Assembly (NCBI GenBank): GCA_963971575.1
Contig: OZ020616.1
Location: 22,090,713 to 22,154,712, forward strand
Direction of reading: 5' to 3'
Length of the DNA stretch: 64,000 nucleotides
DNA from: Liopterus haemorrhoidalis
Taxonomy: Eukaryota; Arthropoda; Insecta; Coleoptera; Dytiscidae
In this document: positions 9,792 through 19,587 of the stretch, piece by piece
How the letters are laid out: the number at the start of each line of letters is the position of its first letter
Position numbering within the stretch: the first letter of the stretch is position 1
Translations under genes and position numbers: made by a program
Notes under the pieces: model-generated
Told to the model about the DNA's origin: nothing
What the model saw: only the letters and a program-made list of their open reading frames with translations
The model's database searches: none

Positions 9792-11865
9792 TCTATATAT
9801 ATAAAATCGTAACTAAGCTACCTACTCATAATCAACGCCCAGCCCAAACCACTGGACCTATAATCATGAAATTCGGCGAGTATATTCCCTCCATGACGTA
9901 AGCACCCACTAAGAACGGATTTTTCGAAATTCATCCTCTAAGTGGGTGAAAAGAGGGTTAAAAGGGGTAAAATGTGGCTTCACGGTTTTCTTAATATCTC
10001 TTAGGTCCAATAAGATATCGACTTGGTTTTTGCTCACAATGATTAATTGAGTAAATATTAAAAAACTTATTTCAGGATTTTGTTCTAATCGACCCGTAAA
10101 GGGGTGAATCTACAATCAGGGTGAATTATAGAACCCTTCGCATCTTCTGTGTTTATTGTGTTATAACATTCCTTTTTGGCATATAGGTGTCTTTTTAAAA
10201 TATTTAGAAAGTGTTTTGACCGTTTTTTTAAATTTCACCCCTAAAGGGGTAAATCAGTATTTTTTATTCGATAGAATTTCGTCTAGACAAAGAAGCATAA
10301 AATTCGGGGAGTATATCCCTTTTATGACTTAACAACCCCCTCAGAAATGATTTTTGGAAATTCAACCCCTAAGGGGTGAAATGGGGTAAAATGTGTTTTC
10401 ACGGATTCCTCAATATCTCACAGGTCCAATAATATATCGCCTTCATTTTTGCTTATAAATATTATCCATAATAATGTTTATAAATATTATCCATATAAAT
10501 GTTCACAAATGTTCCTCAAAATCATGAAAAACTTATTTCAAGATTTTGTCCTATTCATCCCCAAAAATGGTGAATCTACAATCAGGGAGAATTATAGAAC
10601 CCGACGTATTTCCTGTGTTTGTTGAGTTACTCAATTCCAATTTAGCATATAGATGTCTTTTTAAAATATCTCGAAATGGTTTTGACAGTTTTTCAAAATT
10701 TCACCCCTAAAGGGGTAAAAGGATATTTTTTATTTGATAGAACATCCCTTGGACATGACGTAAGCACCCACTAAGACGGGATTTTTCGAAATTCCACCCC
10801 TAAGAAGTGAAAAGGGGTGAAATATGATTTCATGGATTCCTCAATATCTCTTAGGACCAATAAGATGTCGTCTTGGATTTTTCTTACAAAGATTACCCAT
10901 ACAAATGCCGAAAAACTCATTTCAGGATGTTGTCCGAATCAACCCCTATAGGGGTCTACAATCGGGGTGAATTATACAACCTTTAGTATTTCCTGTGTTT
11001 ATTGAGTTATAACATTCCTTTTTGGCATATCGGTGTCTTTTTAAAATATCTCGAAATGGTTTTGACAGTTTGGGTATTTTTTACTCGATAGAACAAGATA
11101 CATGAAATTCGTAAAGTATATTCCCTGTATGACGTAAGTACCTACTAAGACGGTATTTTTCGAAATTCAACCCCTAACGGCTGAAATGTGATATTAAGGA
11201 TTCCTTAATATCTCTTAATACCAATAAGATATCGACTTGGCTTTTGCTTATACAGATTAACCATACAAATGCCGAAAATTTTATTTCTGGATTCTTTCTT
11301 AATCAACCCCTAAGGGGGTAAATCTATAATCGGGGTGAATTATACAACCCGTCGTATTTCCTGTGTTTATTAAGTTATAACATTCATTTTTGGCACACCG
11401 GTGTCTTTTTCAAATATCTCGAGATAGTTTTGAAAGTCTTTTAAAATTTCACCTTTAAATGTAAATGGGGGGGGGGGTATATATAAATGGGTATTTATAT
11501 TCGATAGAACTTCCCTTGGATATAGAAACATGAAATTCGGGAAGTATATTCCTTCCGTGATGTAAGCACCCACTAAGAAGAGATTTTTCGAAATTCGAGC
11601 CCTAAGCGGTGGAATGTGATTTGAAGGATTCCTCAATATACCTACATTGGTAAATCTACATTTGGGGTGAATTATAGAAACCTTTATATTTTCTGAGTTA
11701 TAACATTCCATTTTGGTGCATAATTTTCTATTTAAAATACTTAGAAAGCATTTTGAAAGTTTTTTAAATTTCATCCCTAAAGGAGTAAATTCAATAGTAA
11801 ATTAATAATTGCACGATGATGGCACACCGTCAATAAACCGTAGCGAAGCACGGGTACTCAGCTAG
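9792..11865 (+). mobile_element. Non-autonomous Helitron, apparently complete
   Basis: It starts with TC (tctatatatataaaatcg) after an A and ends with CTAG followed by T, the Helitron A/T insertion pattern. Twelve bases before the end is a short hairpin (ccgt-agcgaagc-acgg), the usual rolling-circle terminator position. There is no Rep/helicase frame. The interior consists of about five imperfect tandem monomers of 370-431 bp, each with atgacgtaagcacccactaa-like and tttttcgaaattc strings, starting near 9893, 10324, 10755, 11129 and 11558. A 5'-end relative lies at 17383-17643 and a 3'-end relative at 45121. Confidence 0.85.
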
Positions 11866-12522
11866 TTCTTAATAAAGTGATAATTATGGAATAATTTTTA
11901 TGATAGATAGTATAAATAAAAATTTAACTGAATTATTTTTGTTGTTTTCTTTATTAGATACATTTTTAAATGGCCAAAATGAAGTTTAGAAATAAAAATG
12001 ATATGTCAAAACCGTTAATTGTGAAAAAATCGCCGTCAATATTTTCATTTTTGTCTCGCGCCAGCTAATTTGAAATCTGGCAACTCTGCCAACAACAGTG
12101 ACTTATACAAAGGCGTGTGATGGCGGTTTCTTCTTTACAGTTGCTCCTGCAGGAATAACCCTGTAGTTTAAAGTCCTCTTACGGGTCTATTCTTAAAACA
12201 AGATGTTAAAATCTTAACGTCAGAAACAGACGTTCATTTTTTTAACACCATTTTAAACATAAATGCTATTCGCTAAGCATAGATGTGTTAAAATTTTAGC
12301 GCGGCGGCGGTAAAATAGCCAGTTAACGTTCTACAACAAGCGCCTATCAAAACAGTGGTTTTAAAAGTGAACGCATATTTTAGTAAATGTTATGTTATTA
12401 AAATAAATTGAATAAAACACAAGACGGTAAGAATATTAATTATTATAAGGCAAAATTAAACTTTATATTACATTTTAAAGTGAATTATTTACAGTAGAGC
12501 TACTGAGAATAGCACTTCGTCA
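11866..12522. other. No gene seen
   Basis: AT-rich sequence with a GC-richer patch near 12290-12310 (gcgcggcggcgg). No coding resemblance on either strand. Confidence 0.4.
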
Positions 12523-13070
12523 TTTTTAGGATTTTGTAGGTATGACCAAAAAACCCTTATACCGTCATTTTGTCGTCTGTCTGTCTGTCTGTTCGGTCAA
12601 AATTGTAGCCAAACGTCTAAACCTAGAGAGTTGAAATTTGGCATGCTTATACAACTCTTTGACCCACACATAGGAAAAATACTAAAGCATCTAAAAAACA
12701 TATCCCCCTAAAAACATAAAAAATATGTGCTCATCGGAAAAAATTTTTTTTTTTAACTTCTGAGTAGGGTTTCAAATGAAAACCCTTAGTACGTGGATTA
12801 ACGATCAGAGTTTTGCTTTTGCAAAATAAATTGATTTTTTATGCGATTTTTGCCAAAATTGTGCCAAAACAAATTTGTCCCACATCCTGTAGCACAGGTG
12901 GTTAAAATTAAAAATCTGAAAGAATTCTAAGTAATGTACATTGGTGTGAACCGGAATAGTACAACAGGTATTTTTGATCAGATTATGTTTTCGGAAAATA
13001 ACGCATTTTTTGTGTTTTTTTGTTGACGACTTACAAAATTTGGTAATTTAGTTATGTAACACACTAGAAG

Positions 13071-13140
13071 ACGTATCATGGTGTAATGGTTAGCGTACTT
13101 GCTAGCTACCCAGAATTCTAGATTCGCTCCCGGTCAGAGT
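13071..13140 (+). repeat. tRNA-like module A in P copy 2
   Basis: It shows tggtgtaatggttagcg (A-box-like) and, ~45 bases later, agattcgctcccggtc (degraded B box). Homologous to the module at 5930-5996. Confidence 0.6.
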
Positions 13141-13590
13141 AGACAATTTTATGTTTGTTTTTTTTTTCATTTTCTTTAAATTAATTTTTCAAAATTCTAG
13201 TTATATTTTATCATAGGAAAAATACTAAAACATCAAAAAACATATGCCCCTAAAAATATAAACAAATATGTGCTCATCGAAAAAAATAAATATATATTTT
13301 CAATTCTGAGTAGGGTGAAATGAAAGCCCTTGGTACGTGGATTAACAATTGAAATTTTATTTTTGCAAAATAAATTATTTGGCCGAATTGTGCAAAAAAA
13401 AAATGTCCCACAGCCTGTAGCTCAGCTGGAATAAACTAAAAATCTGAAAAAATTCTAAGTACTTGTACATTGATGTGAACCGGAATAGTACAACAGGAAT
13501 TTTGGATCAGATTATGTTTTCGGGAAATAACGTATTTTTGGTTGACGATGTAAAATATTTAATACGTTATGTAACACAGTAAACCAGTAA

Positions 13591-13660
13591 GCTTTCATAG
13601 TCTCATGGTTAGCCTTATCGCTTCCTAAGTTACAAACTTGAGTTCGCTTACAGTCAGGAA
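13591..13660 (+). repeat. tRNA-like module B in P copy 2
   Basis: It shows tagtctcatggttagcc (A-box-like) and gagttcgcttac (B-box-like). The sequence between the boxes differs from module A, so the two modules derive from different tRNA-like sources or have diverged strongly. Confidence 0.55.
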
Positions 13661-13677
13661 GCAATTTTATTTTTTTG

Positions 13678-13925
13678 CCAACGTGGTGGCCGACCGCATT
13701 TAGTCGTGCGGTTTGTACTAGTGGAAACCCAGTACGACTGTCCGGTCTGTGGTTCGAGCCTGCTTCGTTGGTGATATTATTCGGGCGAGAATAATATGTT
13801 TACATTACTCTCATTTTTCACAATCATTCACCCCGCATCCAGGTGTAGGAGCTCGCCCCCTGGCATCGGCGATTAGCCTCGTTGCAGAAATAAAGGCCGA
13901 TGTAAAATAAATAATATAATAATAA
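13678..13925 (+). mobile_element. tRNA-derived SINE, with target-site duplication
   Basis: A tRNA-like head (ggtggccgaccgc..., then tctgtggttcgagcc as B box) precedes a tRNA-unrelated body (caggtgtaggagctcgcccc, ggcatcggcgattagcctcg) and an AT-rich aataaataat tail. The 15-16 bp sequence caattttattttttg flanks it at 13662-13677 and 13926-13940. This duplication is direct evidence of target-primed retroposition into P copy 2. Confidence 0.85.
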
Positions 13926-14302
13926 CAATTTTATTTTTTGTTTTTTTTTTTTGTTTTTATTTTGTTAAAATTCTAGTTATATTTTGGCAAATGTTGCATT
14001 TAATTTTTTAAAGCGTAAATTTAATAACCAGTGGGAATTGTTTAAATTATAATTTAATTCTATATTTCAATGTATACGAAATCAGAGGGGCGGAGCTTAT
14101 GACTTAATGAACCCTGCTATATAAAAAAAAAAAACTCCACATATTTGGAAACCTAAATAATGGTATTAGGCATTCGAATTAAAATTAGCCAAAAAATATT
14201 TTAACATAAAATTTGTTTTGGCATCTCAAATAATCATCATTCACTTACTAAATACCTGCGAAACCCTGAAATGTGTGAAAATTCACACTTCACATCAATT
14301 TT

Positions 14303-15388
14303 TGTGATACAAGTAACCCTTTTGAGTTACCAGACGCAAGTTCAAGAAATTGTATAAAAAGGAAGTAAATGGAGTATTGAAGAGCAGTTTTGGTTTTTGT
14401 TGAGACACAGTACTTAAAATTATAATTCACTGAAAGCTACAAATAGTATATTATTATATGAGCGATTATGACAGCCATTAGTCACGAAGATGACGTTTGA
14501 GCCCACGAGGCGCAGGCGAGTGGCGAAAATCATCTGAGTGAATAATGGCCATAATAGCGAATGTAATACTATACTTTTTCCACACCTATTAACACGTTGA
14601 CTGCCAAGGCAAGATTCAGGATTCTTGTCACAGAAGTCAATTTGATATAGCCATATTATATTATTAAGTCAATGTACTACAAGTAATCTCGTAGTCGGCG
14701 TCCTAGACAAGAACGCTAACTACAAGAAAACTACGAGAAAACGTAATTGCCAGTCAACATGTTAAACAAATAAATAAGACTCAAAATTGATAATTTTAAT
14801 GGAAGTGGTAGCGTCATCCATGTTGCCTGCTACCACGGCAGTTTTGGCCCCTCTCATTGCCATTGTCAAATATGATCAGCGAGAGTGAATTATGGAAATG
14901 TAGATTTGTGATTGGCCGTAAACAGTGAATTATGAAACCATAACTCACTGTAGTTATTTATGGGTACTATTTAACGTATTACTATAAAAAAAGTGCTAAT
15001 AATTGCAATATAATTAAATAGGTTTGGAAAAAATCACCTATGCCTCTGCTGTGCTTCACAATATCACAGTACATTTTAATGGTATATTATTTGCAGAAAT
15101 AATTGATGACAATGATTATAAAGATCACAACAATGTTATTCCACATAACCCAGGTTGTAACAATTCCTTTAAGTTTTGAATTTCTTGTGATTAAAAATGT
15201 TTTCTTTGTGGCGTTCAAACAAATGGTAACTGGTTACAAGAAGAGATGCGAATTAAAAATAGCGTAATAAATCAATTAATGATTTAATAATTAATATTAT
15301 CAAATACCTTTATAAAAATAAAAGAAACACATAATTCATATTTTATTCAAAATTGAGATAAACTGTTATAATACAATATAGTATTATC
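14303..15388. other. No gene seen
   Basis: AT-rich. A block near 14480-14560 (cacgaagatgacg, cacgaggcgcaggcgagtgg) is less AT-rich and has approximate inverted symmetry, but I cannot assign it to a family. Confidence 0.4.
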
Positions 15389-15899
15389 TGTCTCATTTTG
15401 TAATACGTAACTAGATCTGGTTACTTTGGTGACTGTTGTGGTGTAAATAGACTTTTATAGAACCATGTGAACTTGTAAATCTGGCTTTTAAATTTTTGGT
15501 TAAGTCATAATATTGAGGTGATATTCACTCAAACACTATATACAGTCTATTTCAAACGATTAGGCAGAACTAACCGGAATTTTCCTTTTTTTGAGTTGTC
15601 ATTCGCTATTTTTTTATATATTGAAGTTGGCTTTTCCTGACCAAAATGATCAAAGGCTTCAATCAATCGGTAAAAGTAACTAGAATCGAAAATTTAGTTC
15701 CGCCTATACCAAAGGAACAGACTTTATGTTAGATACAAAATTGACATGTCAAAATTGCGGTTAACCTGTCAAAATTGTGATTGACATGTCAAATATTTTG
15801 AAAGGTGCCATTTCAGAATTACCAACCTAAGATGATATTATAAATATGCAACATAAAAAATTAAATATCCCTCTTAGTTACGTATTACAAAATGAGACA
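15389..15899. mobile_element. MITE-A copy 1, interrupted by MITE-B
   Basis: The terminal inverted repeats are tgtctcattttgtaatacg at left and its inverse ending gagaca at right. The interior has gatctggttactttggtgac and repeated ttgacatgtcaa palindromes. Other copies lie at 22534-22865 (opposite interior orientation) and 22947-23119. MITE-B sits inside at 15543-15724. Confidence 0.8.
15543..15724. mobile_element. MITE-B copy 1
   Basis: It begins cagtctatttcaaacg and ends in the imperfect inverse ggaacagactt, with TA on both sides. It is inserted in MITE-A copy 1; removing it restores alignment with the MITE-A copy at 22534. The closest relative is 15902-16813. Confidence 0.7.
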
Positions 15900-15901
15900 T
15901 G

Positions 15902-16813
15902 CAGGCTATTTCAAACCTTTAGGCGGAACTAAATGGAATTTAAATTTTCTTAAGTTGTCACTAGCGATTTTTTTGTTAATTGAAGTTTGCTTTTCCTAAA
16001 CAAAATGATAAAAATTTCAATCAATCGGTAAAAGTAACTAGAATTGAAAATCTATGGTCTATTTCAAAGTAGAAAAATGTGTGTAAGAAGATAGGAGCTG
16101 CTTGTCCTTGCTTTGGATTGGTTTAGATCGTCATCCCTATTACACTGTTAAAATATTGTTTTTAGTCCAAGTTGACAGATGTTCAGTGTCGTACATTGGA
16201 AATATATATTATTTATATTATTTAATTTTTCTCATATATTTTGTTATTATTTACATATTTAGACTTTTATTTATATTCTTGGCGTAGATTTTATGGAGAA
16301 AATTCTCCATGTAATTTGTTTTTACGCAGTTATATATTTTTTAGGTTATCTGACATATAAATATTTTTTGACACTTGATAATTAACATATCAAGAGAGAG
16401 GACTAATGTGAGGCCAAAAGACAGTCCAGCTGATTGTGCCCAAAGAAGAAGTTATTGATATAATTTTTAGACCTCCATATATACATATATTTTTAATTTT
16501 TATTTACAATAATTATTTAAATAAGAAACTTTTGCTCTGAAGATATATTGTTTGTTTTATTGCTTTGTTTAAACTCTTTTAGCCAAATCTCTCTTTTTAT
16601 ATATAGTACATAATTTTTAAAATGAATATTTTTTTAACTTTTTCAAATTTCTTGTTAACCCAGTTGCTACGCCCATGCCCTAGTTGTAACTTATTTTAAA
16701 TTTCCCGCTATACTGTATTTGATCAGTGTAAATCGTACTCGGTTCGCAGCGCTATCTACTTTTTTCTACTTTGAAATAGACCATAGTTCCACCTAAACCA
16801 AAGAAACAGACTT
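15902..16813. mobile_element. MITE-B copy 2, carrying MITE-C
   Basis: The ends are caggctatttcaaacc at left and gaaacagactt then TA at right. The interior matches MITE-B copy 1 (tcaatcggtaaaagtaacta). MITE-C occupies 16055-16783 inside it. It abuts MITE-A directly. Confidence 0.75.
16055..16783. mobile_element. MITE-C copy 1
   Basis: The termini tggtctatttcaaagtag and ctactttgaaatagacca are perfect inverse copies and are flanked by TA. The 729-bp interior is non-coding, with the gttattgatataatttttag and gagaaaattctccatgtaat strings shared with the copy at 30767-32809. TA target duplication fits the Tc1/mariner superfamily. Confidence 0.85.
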
Positions 16814-16822
16814 TATTATAAT

Positions 16823-17382
16823 GGGTGTTTTTTTTAGAGGTATAGAACTTTAAATTGCAATAAAACAACGATGGATTATTCGATTGACATGAATTTTTTT
16901 TTATTCGAAAGATAACTTGTGGCATTACATTTTAAATATGATTTCTGGCATATGACCGCCACGGCTGGCTCGGATGTAGTCCAATCTGGACGTCCAATTT
17001 TCGATGACTTTTTCCAACATTTGTGGCCGTATATCGGCAATAACACGGCGAATGTTGTCTTCCAAATGGTCAAGCGTTTGTGGCTTATCCGCATAGACCA
17101 ATGACTTTACATAGCCCCACAGAAAGTAGTCCAGCGGTGTTAAATCACAAGATCTTGGAGGCCAATTCACAGGTCCAAAACGTGAAATTAGGCGGTCACC
17201 AAACGTGTCTTTCAATAAATCGATTGTGGCACGAGCTGTGTGACATGTTGCGCCGTCTTGTTGGTATGATTTAATGTAATGCCACAAGATTATCTTTCGA
17301 ATAAAAAAAAATTCATGTCAATCGAATAATCCATCGTTGTTTTATTGCAATTTAAAGTTCTATACCTCTAAAAAAAACACCC
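16823..17382 (-). mobile_element. Deleted mariner-like element with long inverted repeats
   Basis: The ends (gggtgttttttttagaggta inward) are inverse copies for about 93 bp, and similarity extends weakly to ~110 bp. The span of 560 bp is far below the ~1.3 kb of a full element. Only the C-terminal half of a transposase remains (16925-17287). Flanking dinucleotides are not a clean TA pair. Confidence 0.85.
16925..17287 (-). pseudogene. Mariner-like transposase, C-terminal half (DD41D-type spacing)
   Basis: 120 residues. QQDGATCHTA (residues 9-18) carries the second catalytic Asp at 11. RSCDLTPLDYFLWG carries the third Asp at 53, which leaves 41 residues between them, the spacing described for the DD41D (rosa) group of mariner-like elements. 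Its function in an intact copy is cut-and-paste transposition at TA sites. The helix-turn-helix DNA-binding region and the first catalytic Asp are deleted, and the reading frame begins close to the terminal inverted repeat, so the product is inactive. The frame itself is undamaged, which suggests a fairly young deletion derivative that could have been mobilised by a full-length relative. Confidence 0.85.
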
Positions 17383-17643
17383 GTTACTTGTAAGCAAAAA
17401 CTAAGTCGATATCCCATCGGCCCTAAGAGATATTAAGGAATTCGTGAAATCACATTTCACCCCTTTTCATCCCTTAGGAGTGGAATTTCGAAAAATCCCT
17501 TCTTAGTGAGTGCTTACGTCATGAAGGGAATATACTCTCCGAATTTCAAGTTTTTAGGCCCAGGGGTTCGGACTGGGCGGTGATGAGTGAGTCAGTCAGT
17601 CAGTCAGTCAGTCAGTCAGGACACTGTCTTTTATATATATAGA
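17383..17643 (-). mobile_element. Helitron 5' fragment
   Basis: Inverse of the start of the element at 9792: on the minus strand it begins tctatatatataaaagacag and runs through the same attccct/acgtaagcac/tttttcgaaattc monomer. It contains seven gtca units (17591-17619). The 3' part is missing and the mariner-like element lies at that break. Confidence 0.8.
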
Positions 17644-18264
17644 TAATAATTTTAAAGTGTAAAATATACAATAATTACCATAATAAATAAAAAGTAAACA
17701 ATAATTTCCTGAACCTGTTAAAAATACATGGTTACCGGTTAATCATAAAAGGTTCGAGTCCAGGTTTTGGTTCACTGACCTTGAAATTTAATGGTTCGGT
17801 TCAGGTTCACGAAAAATATAAGTTTTTTCGGGTTTTCGGTTCGGGTTCAGCTTCAAACCCCTGCTCCTCAGCACTATGGATTTTTTACGTAATATTGATG
17901 TAAAAAGTATAACTTTCAATGTTATCCGACTTCCAACTCAACTTTTGAAACTATCGCCAGTCAGACTTTGTTTCAAGTTTCGATACTTTTTTAGGCGTAT
18001 CAACTTTACTTTTATTTTTATGCTGTACTGATTTACGTTTTCTGACATTTATAATAATCCTAATTGAGATTTGCTATTGCAAATATACTGGCTAATGTTT
18101 ACTATAATTTAATATAAACTAGCATAATTCAACTGAATATATAAATTGGATATTATAACCAAACTTTTATCTATCACTTCTAATTGTCAAGTTGGCAGTG
18201 AGAACTCACAAAAAATAGGTAATGAATGACTATTTTTGTCGCTTTTTACTTCAGAAGTTTCAAA
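17644..18264. other. No gene seen
   Basis: AT-rich sequence. A ggttcgggttc-type repetitive patch lies at 17750-17860. No coding resemblance. Confidence 0.4.
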
Positions 18265-18276
18265 GTGTAGTGAAAA

Positions 18277-18469
18277 TTATTATTATTATATTATTTATTT
18301 TACATCGGCCTTTATTTCTGCAACGAGGCTAATCGCCGATGCCAGGGGGCGAGCTCCTACACCTGGATGAGGGGTGAATGATTGTGAAATGAGCGTAATG
18401 TAAACATATTATTCACGCCCGAATAATATCACCAACGAAGCAGGCTCGAACCACAGACCGGACAATCGA
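18277..18469 (-). mobile_element. tRNA-derived SINE, 5'-truncated copy
   Basis: Inverse of the body of 13678-13925 (cgaggctaatcgccgatgcc, gggcgagctcctacacctgg, B box as ggctcgaaccacaga). The first ~50 bases of the head are missing. Flanked by the 12-bp duplication gtgtagtgaaaa at 18265-18276 and 18470-18481. Confidence 0.85.
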
Positions 18470-18481
18470 GTGTAGTGAAAA

Positions 18482-19587
18482 GTATAGCGTAAAACAGCCT
18501 TTATTATTATATTACTACAAATAACTTTAAATAGCTTTAAGATTACCAAACATTTATGAAACAATGTTTTAAAAAAAAAGTGTTTTCAAAAATAAGGTTA
18601 TCTGATTCAACCACTTTTATCAATGAAATGTGTTATTAAATAAATAATATATACACTAGAGCCGGCGCTAGACTTTTTGCCGCCACAGGCAAGTTTTTTT
18701 TTTGCCGCCTTAGTATCTAAAACAAACCAGTGGCGAAGGGACACCTCCGCTAGACTTGCCTTCCCATAAAAAAAATACGTAAAAAAAAAAAAATAAAATT
18801 AAAAGAAGATTTAGGTAAATCTTCAAAAATACATCAAATTATGTCCTATACAAATTTTTGTCCAAGGTTTTACTAGTTACGAATTTTTTTAAATTTTAAA
18901 GTTTAAAAATTCGGATTGGATTTTAATAAAAAACAATAGGGTTCTTCCCAATTATTAGGAGAATTTTTTAGTACCAGAACGAACTCTTTAAGTTAAACCG
19001 TTTTTGAGTTATCGTGTATACACACAGACACACACACATACGGACGGCACTTCGAAAATAGGTTTTTTGGATTCCCTGGACTATGGAACGTGGTCATCAG
19101 TCAAAATCTCGACATCGGAAATTTTCGCGATTACAATACTTGCCCCTTATATATTAAGGTCGGGCAAGTAAAAACGGTTTTGCTAAATTAGCTCAAATTA
19201 TAATTTTTGGCTGAGTTATGGTTCTGCCATACCATGTCAAGAGAAGCAATCGGAATACACAAAAAAAACGGTTTTTTATGAATTATAAAAAATAAATAAT
19301 ACTTGTAAAATTAAATACAATTACAAAAAAAAAAAACACGGATTTATTAACTCTTCATTTATAGATATAACATAATAGTAATCACATTTGTAATAAAAAG
19401 TTGCCTCAAACAATAATAATTAAATTAAAAAATAAATAAGGAATAATAATAGATACAACCATTAAATAAAAAAAATAAAAAAATCAGCTGTGGCCTCCAC
19501 AGAACCGACCGCCATCACAAAGTACTTGTATAAAATACATTCTAGCAGCAGAGTAGAAATAACTTGGTTCAATATTTTCTAACAGAG
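18482..19587. other. Repeat debris, no gene seen
   Basis: Contains a tgccgcc-bearing patch (18660-18720), an acacacagacacacacac tract and a ttacaatacttgccccttat block near 19130. A related block (cacaatacctcccttatata) lies at 22030 on the other side of the transposase pseudogene, so the two may be copies of one repeat family. Confidence 0.4.

Larger units (their letters stand above)
12523..14302 (-). mobile_element. P element copy 2, a tandem dimer split by a SINE
   Basis: It is the inverse of copy 1: it begins tttttaggattttgtaggta with a gtctgtctg tract and ends tgtgaaaattcacacttcac. The body occurs twice (12650-13060 and 13213-13590), and each body is followed by its own tRNA-like module (13071-13140 and 13591-13660). 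The second half is interrupted by the SINE at 13678-13925. The dimer probably arose by unequal recombination between copies. Confidence 0.75.

Noticed and set aside
11370..11774. 134-codon minus-strand frame
   Set aside because: It lies in the tandem Helitron monomers, has no family resemblance and is not kept in the other monomers.
16919..17274. Plus-strand frames opposite the mariner transposase
   Set aside because: Antisense shadows of a clearly recognisable minus-strand transposase.
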